DNA from: Psychrobacter sp. PL19
GTDB lineage: Bacteria > Pseudomonadota > Gammaproteobacteria > Pseudomonadales > Moraxellaceae
Direction: 5' to 3'
Length of the DNA: 64,000 nucleotides
Assembly: GCF_017875835.1 (NCBI RefSeq)
Contig: NZ_JAGING010000001.1
Location: 2,976,001-3,040,000 of the forward strand
The position numbers and the translations under genes were made by a program. The first letter of the stretch is position 1. Every line of letters starts with the position of its first letter. Below, in pieces: positions 21,365 through 31,402 of the stretch. The notes under the pieces were generated by a model. The model worked only from the letters and a program-made list of their open reading frames with translations, was not told where the DNA came from and ran no database searches.

Positions 21365-21741
21365 GCGTCACCTCCACTATCAGTGGTTACAACCGGGGCT
21401 TTTTTAGGTTTTGGTTTAAACATTGCAAGCATACGTTCCGTCACAGCAAAACCACCAAAGATATTGACACTGGCTAAAAATACGGCAAAAGTACCGAGTA
21501 AGCTGGTCGCGGTAAACATGCTACCGTCAATGGTAACGGTCTGGAGCATCGCACCGACGATGACAATACTCGATAGGGCATTGGTCACTGCCATCAATGG
21601 CGTGTGTAGCGCTGGTGTTACGCCCCAAACAACGTAATACCCTACAAGAATAGCGAGCACGAATATCGTGAAAATCGCTACAAAAGGCGTACTCATCATG
21701 GCTTCACCAGCTGGTGCCGCGGCTAAAATAGTCGCAATCAT
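21361..21741 (-). CDS. pntAB: NAD(P) transhydrogenase subunit alpha, membrane part
   Basis: This 126-residue protein holds the three or four membrane helices that in E. coli form the C-terminal part of PntA. The conserved [20 protein letters not shown] segment belongs to the proton channel. The alpha subunit is therefore split into two genes (pntAA and pntAB), as in Rhodospirillum and many other bacteria. It lies 72 bases after pntAA and overlaps pntB by four bases. Confidence 0.95.
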   Translation of the reverse strand: MIATILAAAPAGEAMMSTPFVAIFTIFVLAILVGYYVVWGVTPALHTPLMAVTNALSSIVIVGAMLQTVTIDGSMFTATSLLGTFAVFLASVNIFGGFAVTERMLAMFKPKPKKAPVVTTDSGGDA

Positions 21742-21813
21742 CTTATCCTCCTAAAAATCTATTTATTACTATTCATGGGTTTTACTGGCGTTTGGCGGTG
21801 GTCATTTATATTA

Positions 21814-23001
21814 TTAACGTTGAGCGAGACGTACCTGACCATCATGCGTGACTGCCAATGCACCTTGAATCTCATCTTCCATATTTAAGCGCAGGGTCAA
21901 TTCATTGGGTGATGCATTGCCTGAGCCATCATTGTCGGCTACGGCTTCAGGTGTCGATTCAGAAGCAATTAAGGTGGTGATAAAATGAACCAAGTTATTG
22001 GCATAAAAATCTGAAGATTGCGCAGCCAACATCGAAGGAATATTAGCGGCGCCAACGATCCGCACGCCATTCTCGGTAGTGATGGTTTCATTGGCCACGC
22101 AGCCTTCAACATTACCGCCAGTACCAGCGGCCATATCAATCAGTACCGCACCCGCTTTCATTTTGGCAAGCGTGGCTTGGTGCACTAAGCGTGGGGCTTG
22201 TCGACCAGGAATTTGCGCGGTAGTAATCACAATATCAGCGGCACTTAATGCTTTGTCCACTACTGCTGCTTGGTCTTTGATATACTGTTCTGAGGGCGTC
22301 CATGCATAGCCGCCTGTGCCTTTAGCCTTTTGCGCTTCATCTTCACTCATCGGTACATCAAGCCACTTACCACCGAGCGATTCGACTTGCTCTTTGGCGG
22401 CAGGACGTAAATCACTGGCCTCAACCACTGCCCCTAAACGCTTAGCAGTGGCAATCGCTTGCAAGCCTGCGACCCCAACGCCCAGAATAACTACTTTAGC
22501 GGGCTTGACCGTTCCTGCTGAGGTCATGAACATAGGGAAAGGACGCGAAAACTCATTGGCAGCGAGCAGTACTGCTTTATAGCCGGCAAGGTTGGCCTGT
22601 GATGACAGGACATCCATGTTTTGTGCTCGTGACAAGGTGCGGGGCAGTAGCTCCATGGCAAAAGCAGTGACACCTTGTTCAGCATAAGCGTCAAGCTGGG
22701 TATTGCGGTAAGGATCTAGCATACCAATGACAATCTGTCCCGATGTCAAACTCGCAGCTATAGTCGCTGGCAAGTCATCTACCGTGGTGATTATACGAGC
22801 ATCAGCAGTAACCTCAGCATTGCTAGCAGCAATGCTAGCACCGGCAGCTTGATAGCTGTCATCAGAATAATAGGCCGCCTGACCTGCTCCAGACTGTATG
22901 ATTACCTCAAAGCCAAGCTTGCGCAGTTTTTTGACTGCGTCTGGAGTTAGCGCCACCCGGCTCTCATGGGCGACATCTGCACTGATTACACCGATTTTCA
23001 T
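21814..23001 (-). CDS. pntAA: NAD(P) transhydrogenase subunit alpha, NAD-binding part
   Basis: A 395-residue soluble domain related to alanine dehydrogenase. It begins MKIGVISADVAHESRVALTP, has the Rossmann motif GVGVAGLQAIATAKRLGA near residue 174, and contains the RQAPRLVHQATLAKMK segment near NAD-contacting residues. It passes hydride from NADH to PntB. It is the first gene of the pnt operon; CAAGGAGA-like ribosome sequence (GGAGATGGT) lies just upstream. Confidence 0.95.
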   Translation of the reverse strand: MKIGVISADVAHESRVALTPDAVKKLRKLGFEVIIQSGAGQAAYYSDDSYQAAGASIAASNAEVTADARIITTVDDLPATIAASLTSGQIVIGMLDPYRNTQLDAYAEQGVTAFAMELLPRTLSRAQNMDVLSSQANLAGYKAVLLAANEFSRPFPMFMTSAGTVKPAKVVILGVGVAGLQAIATAKRLGAVVEASDLRPAAKEQVESLGGKWLDVPMSEDEAQKAKGTGGYAWTPSEQYIKDQAAVVDKALSAADIVITTAQIPGRQAPRLVHQATLAKMKAGAVLIDMAAGTGGNVEGCVANETITTENGVRIVGAANIPSMLAAQSSDFYANNLVHFITTLIASESTPEAVADNDGSGNASPNELTLRLNMEDEIQGALAVTHDGQVRLAQR

Positions 23002-23428
23002 ACCATCTCCTTACGTCGAATAACTTACCTTGGATACTCTCAATTCACATTTACAGAGTACAAGGGACAAGGGACAAAAAAAATTGAGCACTGCTTAAAC
23101 TAAGAACAATAACTAAAGATTATCAATTTAATAAATGAATAAATGATAGCTACGTTGCCATCACGCCTTTTTATTATAAAGACATCAAGAACCAACTTTC
23201 ATTGGTTATTGATGACCCGTAAGTATAATAAAAAGTTAGGTATTTACACCATTTCCATAAATTTTATTGTTATATTTGGAAGTTTTATTTTTCCAACGAA
23301 CTCTGGCTTTCAAGAAAAACACCCTAAAACAGCGATAAGAAAGACCAATCAAAGCAGTAAACGTTGCATACTAAGCGACCCTGAGCCTGTCACAGGTTTG
23401 TCATTAGTCTACTATATAAGGAATAATT
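23002..23428. other. Intergenic region between pntAA and yaaA
   Basis: This 427-base region holds the divergent upstream sequences of the pnt operon and yaaA. A short heptamer repeat (ACAAGGG twice plus ACAA, about 23060-23077) sits near the pnt side. An ORF at 23143-23493 runs across the yaaA start, has no ribosome site and looks spurious. I see no other feature. Confidence 0.5.
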
Positions 23429-24229
23429 ATGTATTTTGTACTTTCCCCTGCGAAATCTTTGAACGAGAGCGATGCTATACCCCTCAATCTTGACAATTAT
23501 TATAGCCAACCAGTGTTTGTTGACGAATCAGCACAACTCATCAAGGGACTTAAAAACAAAGACCCAATGGATTTACAGGAGCTAATGAACATTTCATCCG
23601 AGCTTGCTACTTTGAATGCCGTTCGTAATCATGCTTGGCAACTGCCCTTTACCACTGATAACGCCAAACCAGCCAGCTATTTGTTCGATGGTGATGTTTA
23701 TACTGGACTTGATAGTTATGCCATGGATAAACAAACAATACTATATTTAAATGAACATTTGGGAATATTATCAGGCTTATATGGTTTACTTAAGCCATTA
23801 GATTTAATGCAGCCTTATCGGTTAGAGATGGGCACTAAACTTAAGAACGAGCGCGGTGAGAATTTGTACGAGTTTTGGGGTGAGCAGATTACCGATCTGC
23901 TCAATCAGCGGATTAAAGATACCCAGTCAGACGGTGAATTGCCGGTATTAGTCAACCTGGCCTCGAATGAATACTTTAAAGCCGTCAAGAAAAAAGCACT
24001 GCAAGCGGAAATAATTACCCCACGCTTTGAAGATCAAAAAAACGGCCAATATAAAGTCATTAGCTTTTATGCCAAAAAAGCGCGAGGGCTGATGGTGAAG
24101 TATGCCGCTGATAATAAACTTACCCACGCAGAACAGCTAAAGGACTTTAACCTAGCGGGATATTATTATTGTGCAGAAGCGTCGGATGGTAATACTTGGA
24201 CTTTTAGACGTAATGAGAATGACCAGTAG
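23429..24229 (+). CDS. yaaA: Peroxide stress protein YaaA
   Basis: A 266-residue UPF0246/DUF328 protein. The N-terminal MYFVLSPAKSLNE is the family signature, followed by the conserved DVYTGLD, GILSGLYGLLKPLDLMQPYRLEMGTKL and the C-terminal SFYAKKARGLM. In E. coli YaaA is induced by peroxide and limits free iron and oxidative damage to DNA; it can bind DNA. AAGGA lies just before the ATG. Confidence 0.95.
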   Translation: MYFVLSPAKSLNESDAIPLNLDNYYSQPVFVDESAQLIKGLKNKDPMDLQELMNISSELATLNAVRNHAWQLPFTTDNAKPASYLFDGDVYTGLDSYAMDKQTILYLNEHLGILSGLYGLLKPLDLMQPYRLEMGTKLKNERGENLYEFWGEQITDLLNQRIKDTQSDGELPVLVNLASNEYFKAVKKKALQAEIITPRFEDQKNGQYKVISFYAKKARGLMVKYAADNKLTHAEQLKDFNLAGYYYCAEASDGNTWTFRRNENDQ

Positions 24230-24260
24230 TAACAGTAACAGAATCATTAGATGAGTAGAG

Positions 24261-24293
24261 AAAAACCCCGACTTACTAAGTCGGGGTTTTTTT
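24261..24293. terminator. Terminator after yaaA
   Basis: AAAAACCCCGACTTA / TAAGTCGGGGTTTTT is a perfect stem with a very short loop and a following T-run on the plus strand. The A-run on the other side may also serve the convergent lipoprotein gene. Confidence 0.92.
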
Positions 24294-24575
24294 GAAGTAG
24301 TGTTATTAACCATCTAGGTATTAAAAGCAAACAGCACTAATTGAATATCTTGTAAGAAACTATTCTTCTACAGTATCAGATTATATTAATCGATCAAAAT
24401 GATGCACAAGTACGCATGGAGAACGGTCTATTGAGTACGTGCTTGTAAAAGGGCATCTACTATTAAAGCAAGTCAAGGGAAAGCGAAACAGGTAATATTA
24501 TAAAAGTGGCTCGTATTAATAGAAATAGACCACTACATTTTATGATGTCAAAAATACCTATTTGGCAAAGCATAG

Positions 24576-24962
24576 TTATCCAGAGACTTTTTCAGTCATA
24601 GTCGCACATCCCTTTCGATTGTACTGCGATGATACTGCTTCATACTTACCTTTTAAGAGGGCATATTCGGATTGGAGTACGCCATCACCTCCCTCTAAAA
24701 ATAAAAGTGCAGGCCAAAATAATACTAATCCAACGCCCATTTGCCATGAATCAACTGATGCTTTTTTATCTACTTGACCAGTAGTTGTGGCTACTCTTTG
24801 CGATATCTCTCTCATTTCATCTTCTAAAGTAGAGCAGCTAAAACTAGCATATTCATTTGGAGATACATAAGTTGCAGGAATATTAATAGATTTACTAGCA
24901 CAACCACTTAGGATAAAAACGGTAGCTAAAGTTATGAGTGTAATGGGTAATTTATTTTTCAA
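24576..24962 (-). CDS. Small predicted lipoprotein, paralogue of 6833-7177
   Basis: About 128 residues. A basic N-terminus (KNK), hydrophobic core and lipobox LSGC mark a lipoprotein. The mature part shares Y.S...Y..F.C..L..E and a C-terminal KGC with the gene at 6833-7177, and has an extra hydrophobic stretch (GVGLVLFWPALLFLEG) that the other lacks. I chose the TTG at 24962 because AAGGA lies seven bases upstream and it gives a normal-length signal peptide; an ATG at 24986 lacks a ribosome site and adds eight charged residues. The IS element ends about 100 bases upstream, so its promoter may have been changed. Function unknown. Confidence 0.78.
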   Translation of the reverse strand: MKNKLPITLITLATVFILSGCASKSINIPATYVSPNEYASFSCSTLEDEMREISQRVATTTGQVDKKASVDSWQMGVGLVLFWPALLFLEGGDGVLQSEYALLKGKYEAVSSQYNRKGCATMTEKVSG

Positions 24963-25064
24963 TGAATGTTCCTTTTCAATTATCATTTAAGTTTTTAATC
25001 ATCAGTAAACAGAGCGGAGAATAGTCTAATTTTCAAAAAATTACAATATACATGCATGATAGTA

Positions 25065-25922
25065 GGGTCTGTTGAACATTGGGGATAAAATGATGGCAAA
25101 AAAATAGCAAACGGGTAATCTTTAAGTTCTCACACAAAAAAGATACCGTTCGCTATGCCTCGTACAATGCTCAAAGATGAACACTGGATAAGACTAAAAC
25201 CTATACTACTAGAACTTAACATCTATGACAAAGGAAATCTTAGGAATACGGTTGAAGGTGTGCTGTATCGTATGCGTGTTGGCTGTCCTTGGCGTGATTT
25301 GCCCGCTTACTTTGGTAAGCCTAATACGGTCTACAAAGCTTATCAGCGTTGGTTTCGCAGCAATAAGTTAATTCAACTGTTTGCTTTGCTAATCAAAGAC
25401 TCAGACCTTGAATGGGTGTTTATAGATGGTACTCATATCAAAGCGCATCAGCACAGTAGTGGTGGTAATGAAGCGGATCAGGCCATTAGTAAAAGTGTCG
25501 CAGGACGAGCAACTAAGATCCATCTAGCAGTCGATGCTCATGGTAACCCTATTACTTTTATCTTGTCAGATGGCACCACTCACGATGTTAAAGTCGCGCC
25601 AGATTTAGTTGATAAGATAGATTTAAGCGATACCGATATTTTATGTGCCGATAAAGGCTACGACTCTGACACACTAAGAGAACACATTAAGCAAGCAGGG
25701 AGTTTCGATAATATTCCTAGAAAGAAGAATACAAAATCTGATAACCATCATATGGACTGGGACTTGTATAAGATACGCCATTTAGTTGAAAATGCGTTTG
25801 CACACTTAAAACGGTTCAGAGCAGTAGCCACCAGATACGATAAACTTAAGCAAAGTTATGAGAATACGGTGGCGCTAGCTTGCGCTTATATCTGGCTGAA
25901 ATTATGAATGTTCAACAGACCC
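25065..25922 (+). mobile_element. IS5-family insertion sequence (858 bp, intact)
   Basis: The perfect 16-bp terminal inverted repeats are GGGTCTGTTGAACATT (25065-25080) and its complement (25907-25922). A TA dinucleotide on each side (25063-25064 and 25923-25924) is the target duplication expected for this group. One full-length transposase gene fills the element. The perfect ends and intact ORF suggest recent movement. It landed between the small lipoprotein gene and groEL. Confidence 0.93.
25155..25907 (+). CDS. IS5-family transposase
   Basis: This 250-residue DDE transposase has its catalytic residues at Asp91 (FIDGTH), Asp166 (CADKGYDS) and Glu212 (LVENAFAHLKR). The N-terminal region has the GVLYRMRVGCPWRDLP signature of the IS427-like group of IS5. 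Many relatives need a programmed frameshift to make this protein; here it is a single uninterrupted frame. The stop codon overlaps the right inverted repeat. Confidence 0.93.
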   Translation: MPRTMLKDEHWIRLKPILLELNIYDKGNLRNTVEGVLYRMRVGCPWRDLPAYFGKPNTVYKAYQRWFRSNKLIQLFALLIKDSDLEWVFIDGTHIKAHQHSSGGNEADQAISKSVAGRATKIHLAVDAHGNPITFILSDGTTHDVKVAPDLVDKIDLSDTDILCADKGYDSDTLREHIKQAGSFDNIPRKKNTKSDNHHMDWDLYKIRHLVENAFAHLKRFRAVATRYDKLKQSYENTVALACAYIWLKL

Positions 25923-26090
25923 TAATCTATTGCAACAATATAGTATTAAAATTCTAGCTGTTAAACTAACTAACTGCTAAAGATAACGGTACGATGCTAT
26001 CGTAAAACAAGCTAAATACCCCAGATACACCTCTCTTGTTGCTGTCTATAAGCAATGCTATTTAATTATATTTTGGCAATAAAAAACCCC

Positions 26091-26117
26091 GATAAGCTAA
26101 GCCTATCGGGGGTTTTT
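26091..26117 (-). terminator. groEL terminator
   Basis: AACCCCGATA / TATCGGGGGTT forms the stem, with a T-run (minus strand) after it, 56 bases past the groEL stop. Confidence 0.87.
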
Positions 26118-26172
26118 ACTTTAATGTTATAAAGCTTTAAGGGCTATATAGCATTAGGGTTTATGAAGCAGC

Positions 26173-27819
<1,647 letters not shown>

Positions 27820-27839
27820 TTACTCCAATAATTTGATTG

Positions 27840-27885
27840 AATAATCTGATGAGATTATTAAAAATACTCTTATATCATTAAGAGT
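27840..27885 (-). promoter_or_regulatory. Two small hairpins in the groES-groEL gap
   Basis: On the minus strand ACTCTTA/TAAGAGT (27866-27885) is followed by ATTTTT, resembling a weak terminator. It is followed in turn by AATAATC/GATTATT (27840-27859) just before the groEL ribosome site. They may stop some transcripts, mark a processing site or affect groEL translation; none is shown by the sequence alone. Confidence 0.45.
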
Positions 27886-28011
27886 GCTCTTGAATAGGTT
27901 ACTTGTTGTTATAAGGGCGCAGCTTGGGTTTTAAACCCTTACTACTTTTCTATAAGCATATTTATCTAGCGATAATATATACACTCTTATAGACAGTAGC
28001 TTTTCTAGCCA

Positions 28012-28302
28012 TTAACCTTCTAGCACACCCAATACATCAGACTCTTTCATAATAAGTAGTTCTTCGCCGTCAACCTTAACAGTTTGACCCGCATATTGAC
28101 CAAATAGTACTTTGTCACCAGCTTTTACATCTAGCGCACGAGTCTCACCATTGTCACGAATTTGACCATTACCAGTTGCTAACACTTCGCCTTGTGACGG
28201 CTTTTCTTGTGCAGAACCTGGTAATAAAATACCACCAGCAGTTTTTGTTTCTTCTTCTATGCGGCGTACGACAATACGGTCATGTAAAGGACGGATATTC
28301 AT
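28012..28302 (-). CDS. groS: Co-chaperonin GroES
   Basis: A 96-residue GroES lid protein, starting [14 protein letters not shown], with the mobile-loop segment [21 protein letters not shown] at about residues 17-37 and the C-terminal VLGVL typical of the family. Heat-shock control is likely, since a sigma32-type promoter lies about 115 bases upstream. The gap to groEL is 198 bases, long for this operon. Confidence 0.98.
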
Positions 28303-28414
28303 CGGTATGACTCCAAAATGTTAGTTATTTGAATTAATGAATTATTTAATTTAAGAGACTCAAGCACTAATCTCAAAACAGTCTTGAACATAAGCCTTGA
28401 GCTTGTCCCCAAAA

Positions 28415-28441
28415 GTGGGGGCAATATCAAATATCTTCAAG
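28415..28441 (-). promoter_or_regulatory. Sigma32-type heat-shock promoter of groESL
   Basis: On the minus strand CTTGAA (28436-28441) is followed after 14 bases by CCCCCAC (28415-28421), close to the sigma32 consensus CTTGAA-N13-15-CCCCAT. I see no CIRCE (HrcA) inverted repeat. The remaining bases to 28872 hold no gene I can support. Confidence 0.75.
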
Positions 28442-28872
28442 TGTAAAGCTAATAAATTTTACAAGAATGCTGCATGATTGGTAGAGATAAAGCAGTATTA
28501 CTGTATAAAGACTTTAAAAACTGGATATAAGACTCTAACGGCTGACCTGAAGGCTAAATTTTTTCTAAAACTAGCCCAGTCATTGCTCTAGTAATAGTCA
28601 TAAACATCCGCAGTCAGTAACGTTACTAACAGCGCGTTACTTCTAGTAATAGCCAAGTCATTTGCGTAACACTAACAACAAAACCCAAACGCCAATAGCA
28701 ACGCCTGCTCTTGAAAATGTAACAAGATATACTCATTATGATGGCTAGAGTTATAGCACCTACAGAAAAATCCTAGAGACAAGACGGTGCCTAGAGACCA
28801 ATAATAGCGATGAAAGTCGTGTATTAAAGAAAAGTCCTGTATTAAAGGATGTACACTAATTAAGGAATATCC

Positions 28873-29643
28873 ATGAGCGCTTCATTAATAAATAAGCCAT
28901 CTACAGAAAGCCATTCTACTCACACAAAGCGCAGTAAACACAAACTGCTGTCAGCATTGACCATGGGTGCGAGCATTGCTGCTGTTGGAGCACTTAGTAT
29001 GACCACCCCCACCCTTGCTAACGCGAAGACCATTCAGGCCTCCAGTGCCGATTATAACTTTACAATAGAAGATAAGTATAAAGGCAGCGCCACTCGCAAC
29101 TTAAGCAAATCAGGCAATCTCTGGAAATATGAGGTTAATGCACGCGTTGCGGGTATTGCGACCGCCTCGCAAAACAGTGCTTTTACCATTGTTGGCAATA
29201 ATGTTAACCCTACCCAAGCCAGTACCACTTATAAACTCTTTGGCTTTGGTCGCACTCATAATCTCAATTTTAATGCTGGCAAAAAACAGGTGGCCAGTAC
29301 CTATAAAGGTAAAACGGTTAACCTTAAAATGGCCCAACAAGCTTTTGATGACTTGAGCCTTGAAGTACAAATTCGCCAAGATTTACTGAATGGTAAATTT
29401 TCAGGCAATTACTATATGGCCAAAAAAAACGAGATTGAAAAAACGCCATTCAAAAAGTCCGGCAATACTAAAATCACAGTCCCTGCTGGTACTTTTGATA
29501 CCGTCCGCGTTGATCGCATTCATGAGGATAACAGTCGCTCTACCAGCTTTTGGTTGGCGCCAAGTTTAGATTATCTACCCGTTAAAGTAAGCCAAGTGAA
29601 CGATGGTAAAAAAATGGACTTAGAGTTAACCAAAGTAAATTAA
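28873..29643 (+). CDS. DUF3108 exported protein
   Basis: A 256-residue protein. After a basic region, a hydrophobic stretch (about residues 30-47) and an ANA site near residue 51 form a signal peptide, so it should be periplasmic. The rest matches the DUF3108 beta-rich domain, with the sequence pattern LEVQIRQDLL and VPAGTFDTVRVDR...FWLAPSLDYLPVKV near the end. Family function is not established. AAGGA lies upstream of the ATG. It is flanked by its own terminator, so it is probably monocistronic. Confidence 0.85.
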   Translation: MSASLINKPSTESHSTHTKRSKHKLLSALTMGASIAAVGALSMTTPTLANAKTIQASSADYNFTIEDKYKGSATRNLSKSGNLWKYEVNARVAGIATASQNSAFTIVGNNVNPTQASTTYKLFGFGRTHNLNFNAGKKQVASTYKGKTVNLKMAQQAFDDLSLEVQIRQDLLNGKFSGNYYMAKKNEIEKTPFKKSGNTKITVPAGTFDTVRVDRIHEDNSRSTSFWLAPSLDYLPVKVSQVNDGKKMDLELTKVN

Positions 29644-29709
29644 TAAGTACTTTAGCTTTGGGCACTTTAGCTTAACGTCCAGCTAGTTGTTATAAAAAAG
29701 TCTTATCAT

Positions 29710-29748
29710 AAAAAAGCGGCGCTCTAACTATTAGAGCGCCGCTTTTTT
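29710..29748. terminator. Terminator between DUF3108 and DUF2069 genes
   Basis: AAAAAAGCGGCGCTCTAA / TTAGAGCGCCGCTTTTTT is a perfect, GC-rich, symmetric hairpin, able to work in both directions between two convergent genes. Confidence 0.93.
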
Positions 29749-29791
29749 ATGACTTTATTGTGTACCCTTAAACCCATAGCCGTTGATAAAC

Positions 29792-30298
29792 TTAGTGTTG
29801 TCTGGGTTTTTTTTCTATATTATTCATTGAGGGTAGACGTTTTAATAGCAAGAACAACCAGGTATTAATCAAAAGTATTAATACAAAATCAAGTAAATAG
29901 ACTGCCAACTCTGCCCAACTACTGCCATAAATGCGAGTGAACAGCACAACCCCACTGGCCCCTAGATAAACCAAGGTCACCATGCTGTCTATCAATAGCG
30001 CATAAGGCGAGCGTCCGCGTAATATCGACGGCGTTAAAACCAAGGCTGGCACCAGCCATAATGCTTGCCAAGCAATACCACCAATGATATCAGGATTCAT
30101 TGGGTTAAAAATACTGATTAAAATAGGCAGTCCTAGCAAGCGATAGACTAGCCAAGCTAACCAGGTCAATACTAAGCGCTGACGCATTGGGGCAATAGGC
30201 TTGTTGGCTTTAGCGGACTGTTTAGTCGGCGTTGGACGTTTAGCAGGGTTGGAATGATTCGGCATTAGATATATGTGCTTCCTAATTGATGACATCAT
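29792..30298 (-). CDS. DUF2069 membrane protein
   Basis: 168 residues: a basic, Pro/Lys-rich N-terminus and four hydrophobic segments (about residues 43-62, 73-92, 102-124, 130-150). The WLAWLVYRLLGLP start and the RSPYALLIDSMV segment fit DUF2069. No function is known. The gene sits next to wrbA and yihY, an arrangement I recall in Pseudomonas as well, which supports the family call. Start is uncertain: an ATG at residue 12 (30265) is also possible. Confidence 0.75.
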   Translation of the reverse strand: MMSSIRKHIYLMPNHSNPAKRPTPTKQSAKANKPIAPMRQRLVLTWLAWLVYRLLGLPILISIFNPMNPDIIGGIAWQALWLVPALVLTPSILRGRSPYALLIDSMVTLVYLGASGVVLFTRIYGSSWAELAVYLLDFVLILLINTWLFLLLKRLPSMNNIEKKPRQH

Positions 30299-30318
30299 TC
30301 ATTCTTACACAGAACAAT

Positions 30319-30350
30319 GTTACTTAGAGTGTTACTTAGAGTGTTACTTA
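30319..30350. repeat. 12-bp tandem repeat (GTTACTTAGAGT)x2.7
   Basis: Two full copies and an eight-base third copy lie upstream of the DUF2069 gene, between it and wrbA. It is non-coding. Confidence 0.85.
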
Positions 30351-30511
30351 AAATGCTGGAAGTGTTTCTGAGAATGCTGGTGTATTCATTTGCGACCACT
30401 AATGATTACAGCTATTACATAAATAGTGGCTAACTCATTAAACCATTGTTACCCTTTTAAAACCAGCCGATTGGTCAACACTAACAGACTGGCCCGTCAA
30501 ACTAAATTAGT

Positions 30512-31129
30512 TTAACGTTTCCAATTCGCTTGCGCTAAAGCGGTCGCGCTAATAGCTAGGCGGCGACCTTGGGCTATCGCTAATTCAAGCTCGTCTGCTG
30601 TTACTGGTTGGTCATGGGCAGCGCCACTAACATGACTCACGCCATAAGGCGTGCCACCACGACTGGTACGATTTAGCGCCGGCTCAGCATATGGAATACC
30701 AATAATCATCATGCCATGATGGATCAGTGGCAACATCATAGTTAGCAAGGTCGTTTCCTGTCCACCATGCATCGAGCCTGTGGCAGTAAATACTGAAGCG
30801 GGCTTATTTTGTAAATCACCTGCCAGCCAAACGGTAACCGTAGTGTCCCAAAAATATTTCAGGGGTGCGGCCATATTACCAAAATGGGTCGGACTACCCA
30901 TGGCTAGACCTATACAGTCTTTTAGATCATCCATCGTACAGTAGAGATCACCCTCGTCAGGAATCGCAGGCTTACTTGACGTGGTTTCAGGCGCGACCGT
31001 TGGTACAGTACGAATACGCGCCGTCATGCCAGCATCTTCAATACCTTGAGCAATCGAATAAGCCAAAGTCTTAGTAGTCCCATAATTAGAGTAATAGAGT
31101 ACCAAAACATAAGGGGTGGTCTGACTCAT
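30512..31129 (-). CDS. wrbA: NAD(P)H:quinone oxidoreductase, WrbA family
   Basis: About 205 residues. WrbA is an FMN flavoprotein that reduces quinones by two electrons, forms tetramers and protects against redox-cycling quinones. The FMN phosphate loop YYSNYGTT is at the N-terminus, GSPTHFGNMAAPLK carries flavin contacts, and TGSMHGGQETTLLTMM and the HHGM segment match the family. The ATG at 31129 is chosen; AAGGA lies ten bases upstream and the frame opens two codons earlier at a TTG. Confidence 0.95.
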   Translation of the reverse strand: MSQTTPYVLVLYYSNYGTTKTLAYSIAQGIEDAGMTARIRTVPTVAPETTSSKPAIPDEGDLYCTMDDLKDCIGLAMGSPTHFGNMAAPLKYFWDTTVTVWLAGDLQNKPASVFTATGSMHGGQETTLLTMMLPLIHHGMMIIGIPYAEPALNRTSRGGTPYGVSHVSGAAHDQPVTADELELAIAQGRRLAISATALAQANWKR

Positions 31130-31402
31130 TAGCAAAGCTTCCTTTTAAAATGATGAGTGACTCTTTTAAAGTCATTCCTATTATAGGGGTACAAGTATAA
31201 ACGTACGAGTATATTATGCCCGACTCATAAGCCCAGATGCAAACGTATCGTTCAGTGCTATTTTCAGTGCTATTTTTAGTAGGTTTATTATTAGCAGCAC
31301 GGTTACTGGTACTGTTAACAACCCTGAGCATTTTGACACAAATAAGTGGCAGATTCTGGCAGCATATTTTTGTTACACTATTCTTACTTTTAATCGCTCT
31401 AA

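Noticed and set aside
23143..23493. 116-codon ORF upstream of and overlapping yaaA
   Set aside because: No ribosome site, no recognisable protein features, and it overlaps the well-supported yaaA start.
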